A DNA stretch of 64,000 bases from Bufo bufo. Lineage: Eukaryota > Chordata > Amphibia > Anura > Bufonidae. The notes under the pieces were generated by a model. That model did no database searches and was not told the origin of the DNA. It saw nothing but the letters and a program-made list of their open reading frames with translations. Positions 47,201 to 59,200 of the stretch are shown piece by piece (the first letter of the stretch is position 1; each line of letters starts with the position of its first letter). The stretch covers positions 147,744,917 through 147,808,916 of the forward strand of contig NC_053391.1 in the NCBI RefSeq assembly GCF_905171765.1, written 5' to 3'. Made by a program: the position numbers and the translations under genes.

Positions 47201-50200
47201 CTCGTGTGTGTTAGACGCCATTATTGAAGCAGCCTGGTCCTCCGGCCACGCGGGAGAAGTCGCTCTGCCTCTTGTTTTCTTGCCCATGGTGGTCAGAAAT
47301 CGATCCATACGCTATTGTCGATATCTGGGTAATGTTCGCCCGATTCCCGACGGCACACGGGCAATGTGAGTGTTTTATATCTCAATCGCTACGGAGCTCT
47401 TGTGCCTGGCGTCCTCACATGTCGGCGCCGGAACCGGAAGTCCCAGTCACTTTGTTTAACGGCGTGGCTGTTGAGACCACCAACTTGAAGAAGAGGGGCT
47501 TCTCGGACTCTGTCGTGAAGACTATGATCAAAGCCAGAAAACCAGCTTCATCCCGGATATACTATAGAAACTGGAAGGCCTTTCTTGCCTTTTGCGAGAA
47601 GTTAGGCGTTTTTCCCCTTCCATCTCAACGAGGATATAATCCTGGCCTCCTTTTGCCCCAAGGAGCACGCTCTCCATTCTCTTGATGTTGTCCGTGCTTT
47701 GCGGGTGTATCTGTCGGTTACTGCCCCATTTCGCCGCTCGGACTCCCTTTTTGTGATTCCCGAGGGGCCTCGTTAAGGGTCTGGCGGCCTCCAAGGTCAC
47801 TGTGGCTCGGTGGATCCGGTCGGCTATTGCCCTGGCCTATCGGTCCCGGGGTAGGGTTATCGCGCACTCCACCAGGGTGGTGAGGGCCTCCTGGGCTACG
47901 CGCAATCGATCGTCTGCATTACAGCTTTGTAAGGCCTCATGCACACGACCGTTGTGTGCATCCGTGGCCGTTGTTCTGTTTTCTGTGATTTTCTGCGGAC
48001 CCATTGACTTTCAATGGGTCAGTTGAAAACTCGGAAAATGCACCATTGTTCATCCGCGGCCGTGATCCGTGTTTCCTGTCCGTCCAAAAAATATGACCTG
48101 TTTTTTTTTTTTGACGGACAACGGTTCACGGACCCATTCAAGTCAATGGGTCCGTGAAAAAACACGGATGCACACAAGATTGGCATCCGCGTCCGTGATC
48201 CGTGGCCGTAAGCTACTTTCACACAGACGGATCGAAGATCCGTCTGCATAAAAGCTTTTATGGTATAATAGGGACTCCTGACTTTACATTGGAAGTCAAT
48301 GGGGGATGGATCTGTTTTGCAATTGCACCATATTGTGTCAACGTCAAACGGATCCGTCCCCATTGACTTGCATTGTAGGTCAGGACGGATCTGTTTGGCT
48401 CCTCACGGCCAGGCGGACACCAAAACAACTTTTTTTTTCATGTCCGTGGATCCTCCAAAAATCAAGGAAGACCCACGGACGAAAAAACGGTCACGGAACA
48501 ACGGAAATCCGTTTTGCGGACCGCAAAAAAAAACGACCGTGTGCATGAGGCCTAAGGCGGCCACCTGGTCGTCCTTACATACCTTTACAAATTTCTACCG
48601 ACTGCACTCTCTGGCGTCGGCTGATGCTGTCCTTGGGCGCAAGGTATTGCAGGCTGTGGTTCCTGTTTAACCGCTGGACTTTTTCCCTCTGGAGGTGTTG
48701 GTCTCCCACCCTATGGACTGCTCTAGGACGTCCCATGGTCTGTGTCCCCCAATGGAATGGGCGAGAAAAGGAGATTTTTTGTGAAACTCACCTGTAAAAT
48801 CTTTTTCTTGTCTTTTCCATTGAGGGACACAGCTCCCACCCATTCTTGTCTGTTGCAGGAGGGGTTGGTTATCGTTTTTGGGACCTTATGGTTAACGGCC
48901 TGATGCTGGTATTCCTAGGTTTTGTTGTTCTTTGTGAACATTTGATTTTGGGTCTCCTTCTCCTACTGCTTTTGCACGCACTGAGGTCCTCCTGTTGGAG
49001 CATGGGGGTATAGCCAGTGGAGGAGGAGCTGTTTCTTCTTATTTGCATAGTGTCTCTCATCCTAGTGGTGGACTAAGCTATACCCATGGTCTGTGTCCCC
49101 CAATGGAAAAGACGAGAAAAAGATTTTACAGGTGAGTTTCACAAAAAAATCTCCGTACAGTATTAATCTGAAGTTCTGAACAAAGCGACTTCGGGTGTAA
49201 CATCCGAAGCTTGCTTCCGTTATCTCTAGACTGTTGCATTTGCATTGAAAAATAAAGAAATATATATGATTTATTATGCTGCAAGGTGAGCAATGTTGTC
49301 AATCGGAATGCATTGGTGGGTGGCTTGGGCTGACTCACTAAATGATGGATGCCATTTGCTGAACTGAGACAACCCCTTTAAACCCTGCTGATTGAGCAGA
49401 TGCCTATCCCTTTGATATGGAGACAGTAGTGATTTGTAGACCTCTACTATGGAGCCCTGGCTGGAAAAACACCCAACCCAAGAAAAGTGTTCTTATTGTA
49501 GCTGTAGGATTACATGTAGTTACTGAGACATTTGTCCCTGTTTGTGTCTTATCGATGTGCTGAATAAACATCTATTTTATAGAGAAAAAAAAAAGCTGAA
49601 CTAGATGGACAGGTGTCTATTTTTCAGCTTTATAAACTATGATTCGGACTAGGCTTAAAGTTTAAGCAATATTTGTAAGGTTTACCAGTTGATTGTAGTT
49701 ACATCAAATACTAACACGTATGGACAAAAATGTAAACTGCATAATGTCTTCCTGAAGTGTTGTTCATATTATATTAGAGTCCTAAACATGCATTTAATAG
49801 ACTCTATTGCTTTACTGACTTCAATTTTAAATTAATCTATTTCTTTCAGTGGTTCCACTTTTTACGGGGAATCAAGCTGGGATCGAATGCCAGATGAGGC
49901 TGAGACTTTTACAAATGAAATTCAAGTCGATTCAAGTCTCCTTCCTTTAGTAACCAGTGAAGATGGTGATCAGGTCTTCAGATTTTATTGGCTAGATGCT
50001 TATGAGGACCAATACAATCAGCCAGGTAATTCTCATCCTGTGGGAATTCTGCCGTTTGTGATGTAAAGCTGATTTCAAAGCTCTTTTCACATTCAGTTTC
50101 TTTTTTTTACTTTCACTAGCAGTAGTAACCAGATGTTGCATGTAAATGATGGGAATGTCATGGTAGACATCTGTCTGGTATTTTGGGGTCTTTTCAGCAT

Positions 50201-53200
50201 TTACTTTTTATTAGGGTGCATTCACGCAATGTTATTTTTGCGGATAGGATGCACACCCTTTTATTTCAATGGGTCTGCATCTGTATGTCTGTCTGTTAGC
50301 TCCGGAAAAAATAAATAAATAATAGAACTTGCCCGTTTGGCATTCAAGGATGGGCATTGTTACAAATGATCCGCAAAAATAATGGATGCGGACCGCAAAG
50401 TACATACGGTTGTGTGAATGCACCCTAAGGCCTCTCACACGGGCTTTGCGGGAAAAGGTGCGGGTGCGTTGCGGGAGCGAGTGCAAAACATTGTAATGCG
50501 TTTTGCATGCGCTTGTGAAAAATCGGCATGTTTGGTACCCAAACCCGAACTTCTTCACAGAAGTTCGGGCTTGGGATCGGTGTTTTGTAGATTGTATTAT
50601 TTTCCCTTATAACATGGTTATAAGGGAAAATAATAGCATTCTGAATACAGAATGCATAATACAATAGCGCTGGAGGGGTTAAAAAAAATTAAAAAATAAT
50701 TTAACTCTCCTTAATCCACTTGATCACGCAGCCCGGCTTCTCTTCTGTCGTCTTTGCTGTGTGCAGGAAAAGGACCTGTGGTGACGTCACTCCAGTCATC
50801 ACATGGTCCGTCACATGATCTTTTACCGTGGTGATGGATCATGTGATGACCGGAGTGACGTCACCACAGGTCCTGTTTCTGCACACAGCAAAGAAAGAAG
50901 TCAGAAGAGAAGCTGGGCTGCACGATTAAGTGGATTAAGGTGAGTTAAATTAGAATTTATTTTTTAACCCCTCCAGCGCTATTGTACTATGCATTCTGTA
51001 TTCAGAATGCTATTATTTTCCCTTTATAACCATGTTATAAGGGAAAATAATAATTATCTGGTCTCCATCCCGATCGTCTCCTAGCAACCGTGCATGAAAA
51101 TCGCACCGCACCCGCACTTGCTTGCGGATGCTTGCGATTTTCACGCAGCCCCATTCACTTCTATGGGCCCTGCGTTGCGTGAAAAACGCACAAAATAGAG
51201 CTTGCTGTGATTTTCACGTAACGCACAAGTGATGCGTGAAAATCACCTCTCATGTGAACAGCCCCATAGAAATGAATGGGTCCGAATTCAGTGCGGGTTC
51301 AATGCGTTCAACTCACGCATTGCACCCCCGTGGAAAACTCGCCCGTGTGAAAGGGGCCTAAGGCTTCTTTTGGATACACCCCCAGGCTTTATAATTCTAG
51401 GATTTACAAAGCTGTCTTGCAGCATCTATACCTACATCATGCAGCCCATGATCTGACCCATGGTACTGTTCATTGTTTTACCTACCCTAGGTGGGGTTTG
51501 AGTTGGTAGTTTAAGCACTTTTTCTGTTGTGCAGCATTGTAAGGGTACGGCCACATGGTCAGGTTTCCTGTTGCAGTTTTGGAAACCAAAATCAGGAGTG
51601 GATCATAAAAGGAGAGAAAGTATATATGGACAGAAACAACTCCTCTTTCTTGCCCATATTCATTGGGGGGGGACACAGGAACCGTGGTATAGCTATGTCC
51701 TCTAGGAGCCGCCGGCGCCTAGCTGCTCCCCTCCCCAGAAGCCAGCTGAGCACCGTCCCTGTCTCAGGCACTTTTTAACCCTTCCCAGCCAGCCTTTTCT
51801 TAGGCCGGCGCTGGGTCATCTAAGGGTTGGATATAAGTGCGGTCTCTTACTATAGTAGTAACACTTCATGCTTCTCCATACAAATAAAAAAAAAAAGGGA
51901 GCATTTAATACGGGCCCCGGCCCCCCTCAGCACATATAATGACCGTGCGGTACAGACTAGGCCCGTACCCTGTTCCGGTCAGGAGGACCTCTCCTAGTCC
52001 CAATCCGCCCTACTCGGCCACTTGGTTGATACTTCTGCATGCACCTGCGCAATACAGGGAACCCTGCAGGATTCCCAATACGCTCTCCGGGGCCGTTGGC
52101 TGACAATCCTCCACCTGCGCAATTCAATAGAGGACCTCTGACTTCCCAATCCACCCTTCTGGGTCGTTTGGTTGAAAGTTCTCCACCAGCGCAACTTCAA
52201 TAGAGGATCTCTGACATTCCCAATCCACCCTCCCGGGTCGTTTAGTTGATAATTCTCCGCCTGCGCAATTCAATAGGGGACCTCTGACATTCTCAATCCA
52301 CCCTTCTGGGTCGTTTGGTCGATATGAAGGATTCCCAATCCACCCTTCTGGGTCGGTTGGTTGATTTTCCACCGGCGACAATCATTACAGGACCTCTGTC
52401 TTCCCAATCCACCCTTCCGGGTCGTTTGGTTGATAATTCTCCACCTGTGCAATTCAATAAGGACCTCTGACATTACAATCCGCCCTCCTGGGTCGTTTGG
52501 TTGATAATTCTCCAACTGCGCTATCTGGAACTTCCCAATCCTCCCTCCGGGGCTGTTTGGTTGATAACGCACCGCCTGCGCAATCCGGTGGACGGACCTC
52601 TAGAAGTTCCCACTCCACCCCCTGGGTAGTTTGGTTGATAGTCCCCACCTGTGCAGTCCGCAACTGCCAGGGGCGAGTTTCTAAAGGGTAGTCCTACGCG
52701 CAAGCAGACCACAGCAGGACATCTTCTCCTCGAATATCTCTGCACCTCCACCCTTCCTCCCTGGGTCCGTTGAAAACTCGGCTAATGAACAGTTTGCCAT
52801 CCGCGTCCGTGATTCCAGTCAGTCCAAAAAATATAACCTGCCCTATTTTTTTTCATGGAAAACGGTTTGCGGACCCATTCAAGTCAATGGGACCGTGAAA
52901 AAACGCGGAGACACACAAGATTGTCGTCCGCGTCCGTTTTTTTCCTATAATTTGCATGGCAAACTTGAGTTAGATATTTTTTAACTTACCTTCATGTCTG
53001 GTGATCCTCCAAAAATAAAGGAAGACACACGGAAACGTATCACGGAACAACGGAACCCCATTTTGCGGAATGGAACACAACAACAGTTGTGTGCATGAGG
53101 CCTAAGGGGGAGGGAAATCACAGATTCAGACCCTGACATGAATCCGAAGCAATCTTCCTTGATTGCGTCTACGGTGGCCAGCAGTACTTGTCGTATGCAT

Positions 53201-56200
53201 TGCCCCTTCCATGGGCGGAGTAATTGCACTACTTTGGGATACAGTACTTGCCTTATACATTGTCCCCTGCCATAGGTGGACTAAGTACTGGGACACTGGT
53301 TTCAGGGCCGGGAGTATACTTTCCCACTTCTGTGGGTCGTGAAATTGCATCTCCACTGGGTTCAGTACCTGCCGTAGGCATTAGCCCTTCCTTAGGTGGC
53401 GCGCTGACATATCTAGTTCCATTGTGTGCTGTAGGCGTTACACCCTTACTTAGGTGCAATAATTGCACGCCCACGGGGTACAGGACTCGCCATATGCACT
53501 AGTTTCCGCCGTGGGCATTAACCCCCCCCCCCTTCATAGGTGGCTTAAGTGCTTGCCGTATGCGTTCCACCTTCCATAGGTAGAGTAATTGCACTGCCAT
53601 TGCATACTCTCCCGACTTCGCGCTATCCCTTTCCAAGGGCGGAGTGTTGCACTTCACCGTGCTTCCTGTTGCATTAACCCCTTCCGCAAGTGATCCACTA
53701 GCGGGGAATATCTAAACGTCTCGGATGTTGCAATTCATCTACGCCACGGCTCTAGGTGCCTTCGCTTTTCACTAAGGGGCGTGGCAACAGTCGGTACTTT
53801 TACTCTAGTAGTATACTGGTGCCGCCAGTGAATACGGTGGCTATTCCTTCCTTCCTTCTTTTGGCGCGAGTTTTGGACATGTTCATCCTCTGTCTTCAGG
53901 GGGTTGCCTAGCATCACTTGTGTCCCAGAGACCCCCCATCTCCATGGGCCTCCACCATTCCACCATTATAAGTCATGATATTGTCTGCATCAATGCGTAG
54001 TGCGTGCACCAGTGCACATATTTGGTGAGTACGTTCCAGCGAGTCGAGTGTTTCACTGACTCTGTATTCTCTATCCACCACTCCTCCTTCTCTGGGAAGT
54101 GGTTATGCTGGCACTCTCCACAGATGCAGCTTTTTTTGCTAATGCTTGAGTTCGTAGTCGCTGCAGTGGGACTTCCCCCTCAGTTAAGGGCCTTACCCTG
54201 GCGCTAGCTTGGTGGTTGCTCCTGCTCAGCGTCCTCCCGGGTAGAGTTTTTAAGTTTGCTCTACTTGACACGGGCGGTATGGTACGTGGCTTCTACGGAT
54301 AGTCTCAGGCCTCCCCCCTCGGTTTTGTGCTCACGGGCAAGTGCTGGCTACTACTGTGCGAGTGGTATTTGTGTTACCACTACATACTTAGGTTCTTCTT
54401 CAGCTCACTCTTCAGGTGGTGGACTCTTCTAGCATTGCATTGGTGGCCTCTGAGGGTGGCCTTCTCCTCTGCCGGGGTATGGGGCTAGCAATACAGTGGC
54501 ACTCCCCTTGTCTGGTTTTTATCCTCAGGCGGAGTTTTTGTTTTTGCACAGCCTCCTAATCCTTGGCTACTTCTGTATAGTGCCGGTCTAAGACGAGGAA
54601 TGGACTTAGACCTATTCTTCTCCTGTCTTTTTCCTCCTCTGGCTCATGGTTCATAGCCACCTCGCAGGCCTTGATAGTTCCCATGTTACTACCTTCCCTC
54701 CTCTGCATTTTGACCGGGGTATTCGTTTGGTGGCCTTCCATTTCCAGACTCGTTCCGGTCCCACTGGTGGACTGTGGCGTCCTCCTCATCCCTCCTTCTA
54801 CAGGGACTTCTTCCATTGGTCCGGGTGTGCTAACAGTATCTACACTAAAGCTTCCCACTTTTCTATCCCGAGCAAGAGTTCCGGAAGCATGCGGCATGGA
54901 CGCCCTGATATCTCTTTGGCGGAAGTTTTCCCTCCTTACGTGTTTTTTGTTCACCTGGCCCTCCTACCCAGGTTCTTCGGAAGATCAAGAGGGAGGGCAT
55001 TCCAATGAATCCTAGTCGCTCCGGATTGGCCGTCGCGCGTGGCACGCTGGCCTCGGTCTCCTTCTAGGAGACGTCCCTTGGTCACTGCCACTCAGACGAC
55101 CTTCTTTCACAGGGTCCGGTCTTACATCAGCATTAGGGTCTTTGGTTGACGGGGTGGCTGTTTAATCCGCCATTCTGACGTGGAGAGGGTTTTCGGCGGA
55201 CGTCATCCGCACTATGTTTCAGGCCAGGAAGCCTGCATCGCCCAGGCTCTATTAGGACCTGGAGGTCCTTCCTGGGCTTCTGGGAAGCCGGGACATCCCC
55301 TCACTCCGTCTTTTCTCTCCCCAAGGTCCTATCCTTTCTACAATCAGGGTTGGACCTGGTTTAGCCCTTAGTCCTTTATGGGTCCAGTGTTGGTGCTTCT
55401 ATCCTGGGGCAGCTTCCAGTGTACTCTGATCTCCCTGGTGCCACGGAGGCTTCTTTTAGTGAGTGGCAAATACGGTTCCTCCGTACCGTCCTTTACCGCC
55501 TTGGGATCCGAATATAGTTCTCTCAGCGTTTCAGTCTTCTCCCTTTGAGCCCTTGCGGGAGATCCCACTCTGGCTTCGGTCCTAGAAGGTGTTTGTTTCT
55601 TGTGGCTATCACATCCATCAGTCGGGAGTCCGGATTGGGGGCGCTCTCTTGCAGAAGCCCTTCCTGGTTCTTCACAAGGATAAGGTGGTTCTCCGGCTCA
55701 TTCCTTCTTCTCCGGAAGGTGGTCTCTGGCTTCCATGTCAATGGGGACATTGTTCATCCTTCTCTGTTCCTCCACTTCACACCCTACGGAAGGGAGTTAC
55801 ATTATTGACGTTGTCAGAGCTCCGATCATTATTTGGCAGCCTCCAGTCTCTTCCGGTGTACGGAACCCCTTTTTGTCTTCCGAAGGGTCCTCGCTAGCAA
55901 TTGGCGGCCTCCAAGGTGGCGATTGCACGTTGAATTCGGTCTGCAAGTGCTAAAACATATCGCGCCCGGAGCAGGGTTCCGCCCTTAGGTGTCACGGCTC
56001 ACTCCACAGAGCGGTGGGTGCTTCTTGGGCTCGGGGGCTTCGCGCTTCGGCTGTTCAGTTGGGTAAGGTGGCTACTGGTCCTCCTTACATACGTTCACAA
56101 AAAATTACCAGGTGCATACTTATGCATCGGCGGTCCCGGCATTGGGCCACGTGGTCTTGCAGGCGACAGTTCTTAGATGTCTGCAGGGACGCTTGCTTTC

Positions 56201-59200
56201 GTGGGTCTGTGGTTTTTCCCTCCCTGTGGACTGCTTTCGGACGTCCCACGGTTCCTGTGTCCCCCAATGAATATGGGCGAGAAAAGGAGATTTTTGTATA
56301 ACTTACCAGTAAAATCTCTTTCTCGCTCTTCATTGGGGGACACAGCACCCACCCAGTATTGTTGTTCGACCACAGTTGTGGCTATTGCTGGTTTGAGCCC
56401 CGTTGGGTCTTTTGGCATGGTTGGTGTTCCATGTTTTTTTTTTATTTGGTTGGCTTGCTTTACCTGCTGCTTGTACACAAACTGAAGCTCTCTCTCCAGG
56501 CTGGAGGGGGTATAGCTGCCAGGGGAGGAGCTAACAGCTTTTACTAGTGTCAACGCCTCCTAGAGGACATAGCTATACCACGGTTCCTGTGTCCCCAATG
56601 AAGAGCGAGAAAGAGATTTTACTGGTAAGTTATACAAAACTCCTTTTTTCACTCCTGGGTTTGGCTTCCAAAACTGCGTGCAGAAACCTGACCGTCTGAC
56701 CATACCCTAAGGGCTGTTTCTCACGAGCGAGTCCATTGCAGGAATCGCGCTACTTGTGAGCGTGATCCTCCAATCCGGACTTGCAGACGCGCATGACATT
56801 ATACTGATTTATAATTCTATGTGCCTCTTCTTGACCTTTCTGATGCAGGAGAATACTGACAGTTTTATGTCACTATGGTCCTGTAGAAATAAGGTCAAGC
56901 AGAGGCACATAGCATTATAAATCATGATAATGCCGTGCACTCCTGTAAGTCCAGAATGGAGGATCACGCTCACACACAAAGCGTGATTCCAGCAATGGAG
57001 CCGCTTTTGTAAAACAGCCCTAAGGGTTCTTTTACTTGGGCAGATTAATTGTCCGTAATGAACACAGATTGATATAGGAAGTCAGTTGATGCTCATTTAC
57101 TTTAATTTATGCATTGAAATTATCTGGAGTGGTTTGAACAGGGATCTTTCTTCCACTTGTAGTGTACATAGCTTTTTGGCCACAAATCTCCTGTTTACCA
57201 GTGAGGTGTTCTCCTGACAAGCGAGCGTTTATATGGCCACGTAAAGGAGGCGATGAATGGTAAACAAGTGTTTGATCTTCGGTTGACGGATCACTAGCAT
57301 GTTTACGTGGGTCAATGATCAGGGACAAACGTTTGTATGAATGTTTGTTTGGCTGATCATCATCCTGTGTAAGAACACCTTAACAAAGTGATTTCACATG
57401 GCTTGCTGCTGGGGACACTTATCCCTCATAGATGAGAAGTTTAGTAACAGTGCTTTTTAGTGCTTCTGGTTTAGTCCTAGATGGCGTCCGTCCCCCACTG
57501 AATTTAAGAGTTTTGGCTTCTTTCCAGTGCACCAAGTCAGTAATATTTTTTTTCTTCTAGGTGTTGTGTACTTATTTGGGAAAGTCTGGATCGAGTCTGC
57601 AGAAACATATGTCAGTTGCTGTGTAAGCGTAAAAAACATTGAGCGCACAGTTTATCTTCTGCCTCGTGAGACCGTAAGTGGGGTTTCTTTTCTTTTTTTT
57701 TTTCTTTGATAATTATATCTGATGTATGTGGGATGGCACAAAGTAATACCAAATTTACAAAATGCAAGCAAATGATAACTAAAACATTGGTGCACTACAG
57801 GGTAAGGCCTTTTGGACACACTAAACAGGGGTTATCCAACCCCTATAAGGACCCCCATGTGCCTGGGCCCCTCGTACAGATTGTACTTTCCTCCCCGACA
57901 CCCACGTCGCTTCTGATGCCCGCATGTACGCCGCTGCATCTCCCCATCATGCGGATTAAACATCCCGTGACTGAGTGGGGCAGCCAATAGCAGGTCGCTG
58001 CGGGATGCTAGGCAGGCTTGTTCTCATCGCGGCCTGCTATTGGAATTTTGTCATTCGGGCTTTTCCTGACCTAACACCCAGATGTTCATGAGATGAACTT
58101 GCTTTCTGTATTTCTGCCCCATCAGAAGCCGACTTGCAGTAATGTGACTTCTGCTTCTAAGTGGTTCTCTGTGTGAGCGCTACAGGGAATCAAGTTGTAC
58201 ATTGCTTACATTTTGTAAAGTTTAATTATTTTTTTTACTGCACTATGCTGCTGTATAATGGGCTGTTTATGGTGTATAACAATAATTTTTTTTTTTTTAA
58301 AGAGAATTCAGTTGCCATCTGGAAAAGACAGTGGTGATCCTGTGACAATGATGAATGTTTACCAGGAGTTCAGTGATAGCATTGCAGATAAATTTAAGAT
58401 CATGAAATTCAAGTCCAAGGTATGTTATATTGACTGCTTTATTTCTTCTTGTTGAGGCTACATTAGAATGTAGTGCCCTGATTGGATTTATTTGTTTAGC
58501 TCTCTTGAACCAAGATTGCTTAGATTTAAAGGGCACCTGTCAGCAGCATCAACCAACTTAAACCAGGGATACTTCCTTGTAGGGTTGATCCTCCTGCTAA
58601 AAATGATACCTGTGTAATCCGTAAAAAATAATACTTTTAAGCCTCTTGCACAAGTGAGTTTTCCCTCCACCTGCGATGCGTGTAGCGAATTCATAGCATC
58701 TGGACTGAATCCTGACCCATTCATTACAATGAGTATGGGTACATGAGCATCATTTTTCACGCATCATCTTTGCGTTCAGGAAAAATTGCAGCATGTTCTA
58801 TGTTGTCGTTTTTCATGCAGCTCTGGGTCTGTAGAAGTGAATGGGGCTTGCGTGAAAGATAGACGACATCTGGATGCAATGCGTTTTTCATTGACTGCTA
58901 GGAGAAGTAGATTATTCTTTAGTTTTTCTTTATGCACGTGAAAAACACATGCAATCTGGACAGGCAAAACTGTGCAAAATCATCACTTATCTGAAAAGAT
59001 TCTGACACACTCAGTGTTGCTCGTGTGAAAGAGGCCTTATTCAGTGTGCAACCAGGGGCTTCAGTGCACTGAGGGGTGTGGCCTGGCACTGGAGGGCTGA
59101 GGAGCAGAGAAGGGCTGGGCCCCAGCCCTCACTGCACAGAAGACTTCAGTTGCTCCTGCCTGTGCCTGCTTCTCTAAGCTAAGGCTGGGTTCACACGAGC

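Larger units (their letters stand above)
41477..47443 (-). mobile_element. L1/Tx1-like LINE, nearly full length (about 6.0 kb)
   Basis: Read from 47443 down, it begins GGACTTCCGGTTCCGGCGCC (a CpG-rich 5' end), has ORF1 and ORF2, and ends at a T-rich (+ strand) 3' tail at 41477. CAGTCACTTTGTTT flanks it on both sides (41463-41476 and 47444-47457), a 14-bp duplication of the DIRS D target. It contains one Harbinger-type MITE (41721-42048) near its 3' end. Both ORFs have frameshifts. Confidence 0.93.
38350..49155 (+). mobile_element. DIRS copy D: left end lost, split by a LINE and a MITE
   Basis: Order: GC-rich 5' leader, decayed gag, RT with internal deletion, RNase H remnant, LINE insertion (41477-47443), tyrosine recombinase with a MITE (47933-48552), internal complementary region (48735-48835), right ITR (48985-49155). 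The ICR predicts a left end ending CTCGCCCATTCCATTGGGGG, which does not occur upstream, so the left ITR is missing; the left boundary given is approximate. Right tag AATGGAAAAGACGAG matches the second half of the ICR. Terminal subfamily like copy B (CACCTGTAAAAT tail). Confidence 0.9.
51641..56640 (+). mobile_element. DIRS copy E: both ends, tandem-repeat gag region, decayed recombinase
   Basis: Left end TTTCTTGCCCATATTCATTG, right end CCCCAATGAAGAGCGAGAAA. The ICR at about 56235-56345 carries both tags (AATGAATATGGGCGAG, then CTCGCTCTTCATTGG). No intact ORF. The gag region is replaced by tandem repeats (51975-52700 and 53160-53600), with a MITE fragment between. 53700-54650 is unrecognisable, and the RT/recombinase connection and recombinase follow from 54838. 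The RT catalytic region is missing. Terminal subfamily as copy A. Confidence 0.88.
51543..56707. mobile_element. Harbinger-type MITE split by DIRS copy E
   Basis: The left piece starts GGGTACGGCCACATGGTCAG with AACCAAAATCAGGAGTGG. The right piece (56641-56707) has CACTCCTGGGTTTGGCTTCC and ends CTGACCATACCC. TAA on both sides (51540-51542 and 56708-56710). Removing copy E brings the two halves together as a MITE of about 165 bp. Confidence 0.88.

Noticed and set aside
58303..58304. Second AG (58303-58304) as a NAGNAG-like acceptor for exon h
   Set aside because: Using it would shift the reading frame by two bases, so it is not a neutral alternative like those of exons b and e.
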